Shown piece by piece: positions 34,657-43,685 of a stretch of 62,269 bases of DNA. The position numbers and the translations under genes are program-made. Position 1 is the first letter of the stretch. The number at the start of each line of letters is the position of its first letter. The notes below the pieces were generated by a model. The model had not been told where the DNA came from. It saw only the letters and a list, made by a program, of their open reading frames with translations, and made no database searches. The DNA is from Deltaproteobacteria bacterium (GTDB lineage Bacteria; Desulfobacterota; Desulfobacteria; Desulfobacterales; QNYZ01): assembly GCA_003973265.1 (NCBI GenBank), contig QNYZ01000092.1:1-62269 (forward strand), written 5' to 3'.

Positions 34657-35466
34657 ATGCAGGAACCCTATTTGCCGAATACGCCTGTCATCAGAATCGA
34701 CCACCTTTCTCTGGCCTTTGGCGGTGTTCAGGCGCTCAACGATGTCAGTCTTGACATCAAAAAAGGGGAGATTACAGCCGTTATCGGCCCCAATGGTGCC
34801 GGCAAAACCTGCCTGCTCAACTGTATCAGCCGGTTCTACACCCCCCAAAAGGGGCGGATCTTTTTCGAAGATACCGAAATTACACAAATTGCCACCCATG
34901 GAATTGCCAGGCTGGGGATTGCCCGGACATTTCAGAATGTGGAGCTGTTCAAAGGAATGACCGTTCTGGATAATATCAAGTTGGGACGGCATGCTTTTTT
35001 AAAATCGAATATTTTTTCCGATATTATCTATTTCGGGAAGACCCGGCGGGAGGAGCTGGCCCTTCGCCGGGAGATCGAGGAAACGATTATCGATTTGCTG
35101 GAAATTGAATCAATCCGTAAAAAGGTGGTGGGAACGCTTCCCTACGGCCTCCAGAAACGGGTGGAAATGGCCCGGGCCCTGGCCATGCGGCCCAAAGCGC
35201 TGCTTCTTGATGAGCCGATGGCGGGAATGAACCTGGAAGAAACCGAGGACATGGCCCGCTTTATCCTCAATGTCAGTCGCATGTGGAACGTCAGCATCAT
35301 CCTGGTAGAGCACGATATGGGCGTGGTGATGGATATCTCGGATCATGTCTGTGTGCTGGAATTCGGCCGGAAAATCGCCGATGGCACGCCCGGCGAGGTT
35401 CAAAAAGACCCCCAGGTCATCAAGGCCTACCTGGGGCATGATGAAAAGGCGTATTCACGTTTATAA
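34657..35466 (+). CDS. livG: ABC transporter ATP-binding protein, LivG type
   Basis: One of two cytoplasmic ATPases of a branched-chain-amino-acid-type (HAAT) importer. Walker A is IGPNGAGKTCLLN. The LivG-specific segment FQNVELFKGMTVLDNI, a degenerate signature LPYGLQKRVEMARAL (G-L-Q in place of the usual SGGQ), LLLDEPMAGM as Walker B and the LVEHDMGVVMDIS switch follow. The 269-residue length is usual. The start is the ATG at 34657, with little of a ribosome site. The next gene begins six bases later. The ligases in this operon suggest the imported substrate is an aromatic or aliphatic acid rather than an amino acid. Confidence 0.93.
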   Translation: MQEPYLPNTPVIRIDHLSLAFGGVQALNDVSLDIKKGEITAVIGPNGAGKTCLLNCISRFYTPQKGRIFFEDTEITQIATHGIARLGIARTFQNVELFKGMTVLDNIKLGRHAFLKSNIFSDIIYFGKTRREELALRREIEETIIDLLEIESIRKKVVGTLPYGLQKRVEMARALAMRPKALLLDEPMAGMNLEETEDMARFILNVSRMWNVSIILVEHDMGVVMDISDHVCVLEFGRKIADGTPGEVQKDPQVIKAYLGHDEKAYSRL

Positions 35467-35471
35467 ATGTT

Positions 35472-37466
35472 ATGAAATCAACGCCCTCTAAAAAAGCTGC
35501 CACCCTGCCCGCGTTATTGGTAAAAAACGCCCGGCAATTCGGCGATCATCGCGTGGCATTGCGGGAAAAAGAATACGGCATCTGGCAACCGGTCACCTGG
35601 CGCGGGTATCTGACCCACGTACGCGATTTTTCCCTGGGCCTGGTTGATCTGGGATTACAACCTGGCGATACGGTCGGGATTATCGGCAACAACCGGCCCG
35701 AATGGGTCTATGCCGAGCTCGCCGTCCAGGCCGCCGGCGGGATTCCTTTCGGCATTTTTCAGGATGCCATTTTGAATGAAATTGCGTACATCATCAATCA
35801 TTCGCAGGCTAAAATGATCGTCGCCGAAGATCAGGAACAGGTGGACAAAATCCTTGATCTGGCCGACCAGCTTCCCCGGATAAATAAAATTATCTATACC
35901 GACCCGAAAGGGTTATGGAATTATAAAGAGGATAATCTGGTCGAATTTTGCGACGTGGAAAAGCGGGGGCGGGAACGGCACCGGGAACAACCGGACCGGT
36001 TCGAAGAAAAGGTCAATGCCCTGGATGAGCAGGATCTGGCCATTATCTGTTATACGTCCGGTACCACCGGCAACCCCAAGGGGACCCTGCTGACCCATAA
36101 AAACATCGTCAGCATGGTGGCCGCCTTAAATGAAGCCGACCCTAAAAACCCGGATGACCAGTTTCTGTCTTTCATTCCCTTGCCCTGGATCGTCGAACAG
36201 ACCATGAGTGTCTTTTCGGCGCTGTATTGCGGATATACCGTCAATTTTCCCGAATCTCTGGAGACCGCCACCGCGGATCTGTTTGAAATTGCCCCCAGCC
36301 TGGTGGTGGCCTCCCCGGCCATGTGGGAAGGGATTTCCCGCCAGGTGATGGTCAAGCACCTGGACGCTTCTTTTGTCAAACGCGTCGTCTACAACTGGTG
36401 CCTGCCCATTGGGTATCGCTGGGCGGATTTCAAATTTGCCAAAGAGACACCCCCGCTGGGATGGAAAATCAAGTACTGGATCGCCTATGCGGCCATGTTC
36501 CGGGCCCTGCGAGACCGCCTGGGGTTTCCTAAGGTGCGCTCTGCCCTGACGGGTGGCGCGGCGTTGGGGCCGGATGTGTTCCGATTTTTCCATGCCCTGG
36601 GCATCAACCTGAAACAGATCTACGGCCAGACCGAAGTGGCCGGATACTCGACCATTCACCGTGATGGCGACGTCAACTTCGATTCCGTCGGCATTCCCGT
36701 ATCCAATGCCGAAATTCAGATTAAAGATCCGGATGAAGAGGGCGTGGGTGAGATTATTTCGAGGGGAGCGGGTCTATTTCAGGGCTATCTGAATAACGAA
36801 GAGGCCACCCGCAGATCGATTGTCGACGGGTGGTTTCAGACCGGGGATGCCGGCTACTTTACCGAGGACGGCCATCTGGTGATCATCGACCGCATCAAAG
36901 ACCTGATGCACCTGAAGAGCGGGGCACGCTTTTCGCCGATGTTTATCGAAAACAAGCTTAAATTCTGCCCCTATATCGTCGAATCGGTCGTTCTGGGCCA
37001 TGAACGCGACTATGTCACGGCCATGATCTGCATCGACTATAAACATGTAGGCAAATGGGCCGAAGATCACCGTATCAACTATACAACCTATACGGATCTG
37101 GCCGCCAACGAGGCGGTGTATGACCTGGTGGAACGGGAAGTGTCACGGGTGAATGCCACCCTGCCCGAAAAAGCCCGCATCCAAAAATTTCTTTTGCTCT
37201 ATAAAGAATTGGATGCCGATGATGAAGAACTGACCCGCACCCGAAAAATCCGGCGGGCCTTTATCAATAAAAAATATGCTGAGGAAATTGACGGGCTTTA
37301 CGGGGATTCGGAGATGCTGTCTATCGATTCGTGTATCCTGTACCAGGACGGGCGGACCGCCACGTTGACCTGCGATTTGAGAATACGCAGGACCGGATCA
37401 ATCGATACGGGGAAAAACCCGGTCAAAAAGAAACGTTTCTGGAACCGCTTAAAGGGAGGCGCCTGA
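35472..37466 (+). CDS. AMP-dependent acyl-CoA ligase (long-chain fatty acid CoA ligase type)
   Basis: A 664-residue adenylate-forming enzyme of the FAA1/FadD15 type that would activate a carboxylic acid with ATP and CoA. The P-loop is intact (YTSGTTGNPKGTLLTH), as are IYGQTEVAGY, GWFQTGDAGYF and the hinge region IDRIKDLMHLKSGARFSP. The C-terminal TRTRKIRRAF carries the expected basic residue. After the ligase domain there are about 50 further residues, including a basic stretch (KKKRFWNRLKGGA). It sits between the ATPase and permease genes of a HAAT importer, suggesting activation of the substrate as it enters. The substrate is not identifiable. Confidence 0.92.
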   Translation: MKSTPSKKAATLPALLVKNARQFGDHRVALREKEYGIWQPVTWRGYLTHVRDFSLGLVDLGLQPGDTVGIIGNNRPEWVYAELAVQAAGGIPFGIFQDAILNEIAYIINHSQAKMIVAEDQEQVDKILDLADQLPRINKIIYTDPKGLWNYKEDNLVEFCDVEKRGRERHREQPDRFEEKVNALDEQDLAIICYTSGTTGNPKGTLLTHKNIVSMVAALNEADPKNPDDQFLSFIPLPWIVEQTMSVFSALYCGYTVNFPESLETATADLFEIAPSLVVASPAMWEGISRQVMVKHLDASFVKRVVYNWCLPIGYRWADFKFAKETPPLGWKIKYWIAYAAMFRALRDRLGFPKVRSALTGGAALGPDVFRFFHALGINLKQIYGQTEVAGYSTIHRDGDVNFDSVGIPVSNAEIQIKDPDEEGVGEIISRGAGLFQGYLNNEEATRRSIVDGWFQTGDAGYFTEDGHLVIIDRIKDLMHLKSGARFSPMFIENKLKFCPYIVESVVLGHERDYVTAMICIDYKHVGKWAEDHRINYTTYTDLAANEAVYDLVEREVSRVNATLPEKARIQKFLLLYKELDADDEELTRTRKIRRAFINKKYAEEIDGLYGDSEMLSIDSCILYQDGRTATLTCDLRIRRTGSIDTGKNPVKKKRFWNRLKGGA

Positions 37467-37467
37467 C

Positions 37468-38358
37468 GTGACCGGTGAATTTCTCTATTTCATGCAGTTT
37501 TTTCTGTCGGGCCTGGCCATGGGCTCTATTTATGCCTTAATCGCTTTGGGGTTTGTACTCATCTATAAATCGACGTCAATCTTGAACCTGGCCCAGGGCG
37601 AATTTCTCATGGTCGGTGCTTATATCTGCCTGTCTTTGACCATCGATTTTAAACTGAACTTTTTTGTCTCATTCATCATTACCATGGGTGCTTCCGTGCT
37701 GTTGGGCCTGGCCGTGGAACGGGTGGTATTGCGGCCGTTGATCGGGGAACCGATCATTTCCGTCATCATGGTGACCCTGGGGTTGACCTATGTATTCCGG
37801 GGACTGGTCATCATGATCTGGGGAAACGATATCCGCCAGTTCAATATATTTCCCCTGGAACCGATTGATTTCTGGGGTATCAAACTATCCCAGCTTTACC
37901 TTTGGAGCATGGGTATATCGCTCCTGTTACTCGTGTTTTTTGCTTTTTATTTTAAATACGCCCGTACGGGAATCTACATGCGGGCCGTGGCCGACCACCA
38001 GACGGCCGCACAAAGCATGGGGATATCGGTGAAACGGGTATTTGCCATCAGCTGGTGCATTGCCGCGGTCGTCTCTTCCATCGGGGGGATTCTCGTGGGC
38101 AATATCGCCGGGGTGGGTGTCGATTTAAGCTATATCGGCCTGAAAGTCCTTCCCGCCGTTATTTTGGGAGGCCTGGACTCAATCCTGGGGGCCATTATCG
38201 GGGGGTTGGTTGTCGGCGTTCTGGAATTTCTCTCCGCCGGCTATCTCGACCCGTATATCCCGGCCATTAACGAGGTATTTCCCTTTATTGTAATGGTCCT
38301 GGTTTTAATGATCAAACCATACGGCCTGTTTGGAACTGAAGAAATCGAAAGGGTGTAA
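37468..38358 (+). CDS. livH: ABC transporter permease, LivH type
   Basis: One of the two integral membrane subunits of the HAAT importer, with eight or so hydrophobic segments. Typical are GLAMGSIYALIALGFVLIYKS at the N-terminus, LNLAQGEFLMVGAY, MRAVADHQTAAQSMGIS (the ATPase-coupling loop) and AVILGGLDSILGAIIGG. It starts at GTG 37468 with AAAGGGAGG nine bases upstream and lies one base after the ligase stop. The 296-residue length is normal. Confidence 0.94.
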   Translation: MTGEFLYFMQFFLSGLAMGSIYALIALGFVLIYKSTSILNLAQGEFLMVGAYICLSLTIDFKLNFFVSFIITMGASVLLGLAVERVVLRPLIGEPIISVIMVTLGLTYVFRGLVIMIWGNDIRQFNIFPLEPIDFWGIKLSQLYLWSMGISLLLLVFFAFYFKYARTGIYMRAVADHQTAAQSMGISVKRVFAISWCIAAVVSSIGGILVGNIAGVGVDLSYIGLKVLPAVILGGLDSILGAIIGGLVVGVLEFLSAGYLDPYIPAINEVFPFIVMVLVLMIKPYGLFGTEEIERV

Positions 38359-38361
38359 TCG

Positions 38362-39405
38362 ATGCCGTCCGGTGTATTTCACGAAAGCTATGCCAGTGAT
38401 GAACGAATATTTCAGACCTGGTTTGTCAAAATCTGGCTGATTCTTTTGTTACTCGTCATGGCCGCCCTTCCGTTTATGGTTTCAAACTATATGATTTCTA
38501 TCTTAATCGAGGCGGGTATTGCCATTATCGCCTGTCATGGGTTGAACCTGCTCACCGGCTATACGGGGCAGATTTCTCTGGGACATTCCGCTTTTATCGG
38601 GGTTGGGGCCTATGCCTGCACGATTTTAATCGGCCGGGCCCATCTGCCGTTTATCGTTGCCCTGCCGATGTCGGGCCTGATTACCGCCATGGTGGGGATG
38701 GTGTTCGGCATTCCGTCTCTGCGGCTGCGGGGGCTTTATCTGGCCATCGCCACCATTGCAGCGCAGTTTATTATTGTCTTTACCATCCGGCGCTGGGACA
38801 GCCTGACCGGTGGTGTCGACGGCCTGTTCGTGGATCCGGGGACCCTGGGTCCGTTTCACTTCAACGATCGTGTTCACCTCTACTATTTAACCTTTCTGAT
38901 CGTGGCGGGCGCTACCCTGATGACAAAAAATATTATACGGTCCCGGTCCGGGCGGGCATTTGTCGCCATTCGTGACCGGTATCTGGCGGCGGAAGTGATC
39001 GGGGTCAATCTGTTCAAGTACCGGTTGATGTCATTTGCCATCTCGTCCTTTCTGGCCGGGATTGCCGGTGCGTTGCTGGCCCAGCATCTGGAAGTGATCA
39101 CCCATGAATCCTTTACCATTCATCGGTCCGTTGACTATCTGGCCATGTGTATTATCGGCGGACTGGGCCACATCACCTGTGCTTTTTTTGGCGTGGCGTT
39201 CTGGTTTATTCTGGAACGGATACTCGAAGTGGTGTCGACGGGCCTCGGATCCGCTTTTCCCGATCATATCACCTGGTTTGTTTCTCTACGGGAGATTGTG
39301 TTCGGGTCGGTGATCATTCTTTTTTTAATTTTTGAGCCGGACGGGTTATCGGCCCGATGGCGAACCATTCGTGCATATTGGAAATTGTGGCCGTTTTCGT
39401 ATTAA
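38362..39405 (+). CDS. livM: ABC transporter permease, LivM type
   Basis: The second permease of the importer (347 residues). Family stretches are LLTGYTGQISLGHSAFIGVGAYA, GIPSLRLRGLYLAIATIAAQF, the coupling loop FVAIRDRYLAAEVIGVN and IIGGLGHITCAFFGVAFW. It begins three bases after the livH stop. The N-terminus has about 20 polar residues before the first membrane segment. Confidence 0.94.
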   Translation: MPSGVFHESYASDERIFQTWFVKIWLILLLLVMAALPFMVSNYMISILIEAGIAIIACHGLNLLTGYTGQISLGHSAFIGVGAYACTILIGRAHLPFIVALPMSGLITAMVGMVFGIPSLRLRGLYLAIATIAAQFIIVFTIRRWDSLTGGVDGLFVDPGTLGPFHFNDRVHLYYLTFLIVAGATLMTKNIIRSRSGRAFVAIRDRYLAAEVIGVNLFKYRLMSFAISSFLAGIAGALLAQHLEVITHESFTIHRSVDYLAMCIIGGLGHITCAFFGVAFWFILERILEVVSTGLGSAFPDHITWFVSLREIVFGSVIILFLIFEPDGLSARWRTIRAYWKLWPFSY

Positions 39406-39480
39406 GACTTTTCCCATCGCCATCGCGGGGAGGGAATTTGCCACATCACGTTTCTATTAACCGCAATAAGGGAGGATACC

Positions 39481-40689
39481 ATGCGGAAAACACTGACAAC
39501 TGGATTGATACTGGCAACAGCGTTGCTGTTACTTTTTTCAGGCGTGGCCGTAAATAATGTGGCCGCGGCCGATGTGGTCAAATGGGGGGTTTTGATCGAC
39601 CTTTCCGGTCCGACGTCGGATTGGGGAAAAAACCAGGTTAAGGGACAGCTCGACGCGGCCAGGTGGATTAATGAAAATGGCGGCATCAACGGCAAGGAAC
39701 TCAAGCTGATTGTGATTGATGATGGCTACAAAGTCCCCCGGGGTGTGGCCGGATACAATCGACTGGTCCAGTCGGAAAAGGTGGTGGGTCTGTACATGCA
39801 ATCCACGGGAACCACGATGACCCTGATCAAAAAAATTGTGGCCGATGGCGTGGCCACCATCGCCGCCTCTTTTACTTCGAAATTTCAGAATCCGGCCAAA
39901 ACTCCGTTCAGTTTCTTCGTATCACCGTCCTATGCCACCATGGGGCGCATTTCGCTGAAATGGATCAAGGATAACTGGAAGGATACCAGCCGCAACCCCC
40001 GAATCTGCTTTTTGTATCCGGACAATAAATATGGTCGGGACATTCTCAACACCTGTAAGGCCTATGCCAGGGAAATTGGTGTGGATGTAGGCCCGGACCA
40101 GGTCATCAACTGGCCCACCAAGGACGCCACGGTACAGCTCACCAACATGAAGCGGTACGATCCGGATTTTGCGTATATTACCTCTACCGCCATGAATGGC
40201 GCCGTGATTCTAAAAAATGCCAGGGCACTGGGCCTGCGGACCAAGTTTATCTCCAATATCCGGAATTTTGAGGAAACCCTGATTTCCCTGAGTGGCGGTG
40301 CGGCAGAGGGTACGTATGGCGTGCACCCTTTTGCTCCCTACGGTGCGGACGTACCCGGCATGAAGAAAGTCGTCGCGTCTCATGAAAAATGGCACAAAGG
40401 CGAGACCGGTACCAACGTGTATGTTGAAGGGTGGGTGAACATCCTGGTGATCTCTGAAGCACTCAAACGAGCGGATAAAGCCGGAAACCTGACGCCGGAC
40501 GGGATTCGCAATGCTTTGGAAAAGTTCAAAGATTTTGATACCGGCGATCTGGCGCCGCCGCTGACCTGGACGCCTACGGATCACCGGGCCAGCATGGCCG
40601 CCAAGATCTATGAGGTCAAAGGAGCTAAATTTGTCGATGTCAGCGGCTGGATCGAACTGCCCCGGGATAAAAAATATTTCGGTAAATAA
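39481..40689 (+). CDS. Periplasmic substrate-binding protein of the HAAT transporter (LivK-like)
   Basis: A 402-residue type I periplasmic binding protein. A signal peptide is clear (MRKTLTTGLILATALLLLF, then small residues and cleavage near VAAADVV). The mature start VVKWGVLIDLSGPTSDWG and KELKLIVIDDGYKVPRGVAGY are typical of the ligand-binding fold. The GGGEGG-type spacing and AASFTSKFQNPA segment resemble binding proteins for aromatic or branched acids rather than strict LivK. A GGGAGGATA ribosome site is well placed. A strong terminator-like hairpin follows, expected for the most abundant component of such systems. Confidence 0.92.
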   Translation: MRKTLTTGLILATALLLLFSGVAVNNVAAADVVKWGVLIDLSGPTSDWGKNQVKGQLDAARWINENGGINGKELKLIVIDDGYKVPRGVAGYNRLVQSEKVVGLYMQSTGTTMTLIKKIVADGVATIAASFTSKFQNPAKTPFSFFVSPSYATMGRISLKWIKDNWKDTSRNPRICFLYPDNKYGRDILNTCKAYAREIGVDVGPDQVINWPTKDATVQLTNMKRYDPDFAYITSTAMNGAVILKNARALGLRTKFISNIRNFEETLISLSGGAAEGTYGVHPFAPYGADVPGMKKVVASHEKWHKGETGTNVYVEGWVNILVISEALKRADKAGNLTPDGIRNALEKFKDFDTGDLAPPLTWTPTDHRASMAAKIYEVKGAKFVDVSGWIELPRDKKYFGK

Positions 40690-40723
40690 AGACCGATTCT
40701 GCTTCTCACGCATCAATACCCAG

Positions 40724-40773
40724 TCTCCCCGATCCCCCGCCTGCCCGCGGGGATCGGAGGGCCTGCTTTTTAT
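40724..40773 (+). terminator. Intercistronic terminator/attenuator after the binding-protein gene
   Basis: CCGATCCCC(C)GC pairs with GCGGGGATCGG around a six-base loop (arms about 40729-40740 and 40747-40757, one bulged C). A T-rich run follows eight bases later (40767-40773). It lies between the binding-protein gene and the ligase homologue of the same operon, so it probably acts as a partial terminator that lowers expression of the last genes. Confidence 0.6.
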
Positions 40774-40788
40774 TTACCGGGAGACCCC

Positions 40789-42363
40789 ATGCTGTCATTG
40801 AATTTACCCCGCCGTTTCAACGCCGCCGAATATTTTGTCGACCGCAACGTGGAAAAAGGCCGGGGAGACGATCCGGCGATCCTGTTTGAAAACCGGACAT
40901 ATACCTATCGGCAGGTTCAGGAAAACGTCAACCGGGCCGCTCATATGCTCAGCAACCTGGGCCTGGAGATGGAAAATCGCGTCATCATCCTCCTGCGGGA
41001 TTCGCCGGCGGTGATCTTTTCCTTTTTTGGTGCCATTAAGCTGGGTGCCGTGCCGGTTCCCACGAACATTCTGATGAAGGCACCGGATTTTCTGCACGTG
41101 TTAAACGACAGCCGTGCCAAGGTGCTGATTGTTGATGCCCTGCTGCTTCCGGAAGTGGAAAAAATCCTCGATCAGACCGAATTTCTGAAAAAAATTGTTG
41201 TCGTCGGCGATGTGCCAGACCATCGGCATCTTGATTACAACGATTTGATGGCGCAGGCCGCGGTCTTCTTTCCTGCCGCCCGAACAACGCCGGATGATGT
41301 TGCTTTCTGGCTCTACAGCGGCCGGAACCCGGAAACACTCATGGCCGCCGTTCATCATCACAGCCACATGGTCTATTGCGCCGAGGGCTACGGCAAGCAG
41401 GTTCTCGGCATGACGGCGAAAGACCGGGTCATGGGGGTATTTCTGTTTTTCGCCTATGGCCTGGGAAACTCGGTCTACCTTCCTTTTTCAGTCGGCGCTT
41501 CAACGGTCCTGAGCCGAAAGCGGCCCTTGCCCGAACTGATTTACCAGGATCTGGTCGACTATCGTCCGACCCTCTTTTTTTCGGTGCCGACCCTGCTGGA
41601 AGCGTTGTCTGACTACAAGCAGAAAAGTCGGGCCGAGGGAAAAGAACTTCCCCCTGCCGACAGTCTTCGGGCCACTATCTCTTCGGCCGAACTGCTCTCT
41701 TCTGATGTGTACCATCGCTTTAAATCGGAATTCGGAGTGGATATCCTGGATGGAACCGGGTCCACGGAGATCTGCCACATCTTTTTGTCCAACCGGATGG
41801 GCGATGTCAAGCCGGGAAGCACGGGAAAACCGGTGCCCGGATTTGACATGAAACTGCTCGACGATGACGGACAGCCGGTCGGCCCGGGTGAAATCGGCAA
41901 CCTGCGGGTCAGGGGCGGCAGTATTGCATCCGCCTATTGGAATCGGCGCCGGGCCACCAAAGAGAACATGCGGGGCGACTGGTTTGTCACCGGAGACCGG
42001 TATATGATGGATACTGATGGATACTACTACTTCAAGGGCCGCAGCGATGACATGTTACGCGTGGGCGGCAAATGGCTTTCTCCTGTGGAAGTTGAGACCG
42101 CGTTGAATGCCCACCCCACGGTGGCGGAAAGCGCCGTGGTCGGCTACCGGGACGAAAAAGGCCTCCAGACACCGTATGCCTTCATTGTTCTGTTGCCGGG
42201 AAATACCCCCTCGGAACCACTGGGCGACGACATCAAAGCCTTTGTCAAGGATCGGATTGCCCCCTATAAATATCCGCGCCGAATTGCGTTTGTCACCTCA
42301 CTTCCCAAAACAACCGGGGGCCGTATCAAACGGTTCGAACTTAAACCAAAGGTGTCGCATTGA
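40789..42363 (+). CDS. Benzoate-CoA ligase family protein lacking the P-loop and catalytic lysine (probable pseudoenzyme)
   Basis: By overall sequence this is a benzoate-CoA ligase homologue (524 residues): LPRRFNAAEYFVDRNVEKGRG at the start, DILDGTGSTEICHIFLSNR, and YYYFKGRSDDMLRVGGKWLSP. However, the ATP-phosphate-binding motif, normally YSSGSTGFPKG in this family, reads YSGRNPETLMA at residues 176-186, with no Gly/Ser-rich loop and no Lys. The C-terminal catalytic Lys of the TGKIxR motif is replaced by Arg512 (TGGRIKR). Adenylation should therefore be lost or very weak, while the acyl pocket and hinge remain. The reading frame is otherwise intact. It ends one base before livF starts. It may bind substrate, modulate transport or be decaying. 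The other ligase of the operon retains all motifs. Confidence 0.85.
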   Translation: MLSLNLPRRFNAAEYFVDRNVEKGRGDDPAILFENRTYTYRQVQENVNRAAHMLSNLGLEMENRVIILLRDSPAVIFSFFGAIKLGAVPVPTNILMKAPDFLHVLNDSRAKVLIVDALLLPEVEKILDQTEFLKKIVVVGDVPDHRHLDYNDLMAQAAVFFPAARTTPDDVAFWLYSGRNPETLMAAVHHHSHMVYCAEGYGKQVLGMTAKDRVMGVFLFFAYGLGNSVYLPFSVGASTVLSRKRPLPELIYQDLVDYRPTLFFSVPTLLEALSDYKQKSRAEGKELPPADSLRATISSAELLSSDVYHRFKSEFGVDILDGTGSTEICHIFLSNRMGDVKPGSTGKPVPGFDMKLLDDDGQPVGPGEIGNLRVRGGSIASAYWNRRRATKENMRGDWFVTGDRYMMDTDGYYYFKGRSDDMLRVGGKWLSPVEVETALNAHPTVAESAVVGYRDEKGLQTPYAFIVLLPGNTPSEPLGDDIKAFVKDRIAPYKYPRRIAFVTSLPKTTGGRIKRFELKPKVSH

Positions 42364-42364
42364 T

Positions 42365-43159
42365 ATGCTGAAAGTCAACAACATCGAAGTCATTTACGAT
42401 GATGTCATCCTGGTTCTGAAGGGGCTCTCCCTTACCGTACCGGAGGGAAAAATCGTGGCCATTCTAGGCGCCAACGGTGCCGGAAAGACCACTACCCTAA
42501 AGGCCATCTCCGGCCTCCTCAAGGTTGAAAACGGGGAAGTAACCGACGGGACAATTGAATTCATGGACCGTCGGATCGATAAGATGGCGGCCGAACAGAT
42601 TGTTGAACTCGGAATCTTTCAGGTCATGGAGGGCCGCTACGTGTTTGAAAACCTGACGGTTTACGAAAACCTGATGGCGGCCACGCGTACCTGTCGCAGC
42701 CGGAAAATGATCAGGGAACGGTACGACATGGTACTTCACTACTTTCCCCATCTGCAGCGCTTTCAAAACCGGCTGGCCGGATATCTTTCCGGTGGCGAAC
42801 AACAGATGCTGGTTATCGGCCGGGCCCTGATGGCCAGCACCCGGTTGATGATGCTCGACGAACCGTCCCTGGGCCTGAGCCCCATTCTCGTTTCCGAGAT
42901 ATTCAATATCATCAAGCGGCTCAACGAAGAACAGAATATCACCATTTTACTGGTGGAGCAGAATGCCCACCTGGCCTTGTCCATCGCTTCTCATGGGTAT
43001 GTGATGGAGAACGGGAAAATCGTGCTTGATGATACCGTGGAGAAATTAAAAGAAAACGAGGATATCAAGATGTTCTACCTGGGGCTGAGCGAAATGGGTG
43101 CCAAACGAAGTTACCGGGATGCGAAATTTTATAAGCGCCGGAAACGGTGGTTGTCATAG
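42365..43159 (+). CDS. livF: ABC transporter ATP-binding protein, LivF type
   Basis: The second ATPase of the HAAT importer (264 residues from ATG 42365). Walker A is LGANGAGKTTTLKA. FQVMEGRYVFENLTVYENL is the LivF-type Q-loop region, YLSGGEQQMLVIGRAL the signature and MLDEPSLGLSP Walker B, followed by LLVEQNAHLALSIA. A longer frame beginning at 42107 lies inside the ligase gene and is spurious. The C-terminus is slightly extended and basic (KFYKRRKRWLS). It overlaps no gene, and the CGGC protein starts 11 bases after it. Confidence 0.95.
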   Translation: MLKVNNIEVIYDDVILVLKGLSLTVPEGKIVAILGANGAGKTTTLKAISGLLKVENGEVTDGTIEFMDRRIDKMAAEQIVELGIFQVMEGRYVFENLTVYENLMAATRTCRSRKMIRERYDMVLHYFPHLQRFQNRLAGYLSGGEQQMLVIGRALMASTRLMMLDEPSLGLSPILVSEIFNIIKRLNEEQNITILLVEQNAHLALSIASHGYVMENGKIVLDDTVEKLKENEDIKMFYLGLSEMGAKRSYRDAKFYKRRKRWLS

Positions 43160-43170
43160 GGAGGATACCA

Positions 43171-43632
43171 GTGACCAAAGTCGGCATACTCGGCTGCCAG
43201 GCCGTTACCAATGAGATGAATTGCGTTATGATCGGATGCCTGGGGAACGTGAACAACCGCCGGGGAAAATTTGAAGCTTATCCAAAAGATGAGCCCCTCC
43301 AGCTGGTAGGCGTGATTGGTTGCGGCGGATGCCCCACCGCTGTCGGTGCAGACCGAATCTGGCAAAAAGTCCGGGCCCTGACCGACTACGGGATCGATGC
43401 GCTCCATCTGAGTTCCTGCATGATTCAGTTGTGTCCATTTAAAGATCAATTTATCGAGACCATTCAAAAAGACCATCCGGATTTAAGCGTGGTGGAGGGG
43501 ACCCATCCTTTTCACGACGAAAATGCTTTTAAAACCGGTGTCCGGGAACTAATCTCTCAGCGGGTCGTTACCCCCCAGCGGATGAACGACCTGGTATTCA
43601 AGCGGATAAAGCTTTCCGAAGAGAATGGTTAA
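43171..43632 (+). CDS. CGGC domain protein (Cys-rich, possible metal or redox function)
   Basis: A 153-residue protein of the CGGC family: VGILGCQAVTNEMNC, then VGVIGCGGCPTAVGADR with the naming CGGC motif, and LSSCMIQLCPFKDQF. The start is GTG 43171 with AGGGAGG seven bases upstream; an upstream in-frame ATG at 43147 lies inside livF. The conserved cysteines (GCQ, GCGGC, SCM...CP) suggest metal or Fe-S binding; the family function is not established. Its placement behind livF links it to the transport/ligase operon or to the DUF169 gene that follows. Confidence 0.85.
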   Translation: MTKVGILGCQAVTNEMNCVMIGCLGNVNNRRGKFEAYPKDEPLQLVGVIGCGGCPTAVGADRIWQKVRALTDYGIDALHLSSCMIQLCPFKDQFIETIQKDHPDLSVVEGTHPFHDENAFKTGVRELISQRVVTPQRMNDLVFKRIKLSEENG

Positions 43633-43685
43633 CGTTTCAGGGTGAATGACCGCAACGGTTTTTTATTTCAATATAAATCAGGTAA

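Noticed and set aside
42107..42364. N-terminal extension of LivF
   Set aside because: The extra 86 codons overlap the ligase gene out of frame; ATG 42365 gives the normal LivF length.
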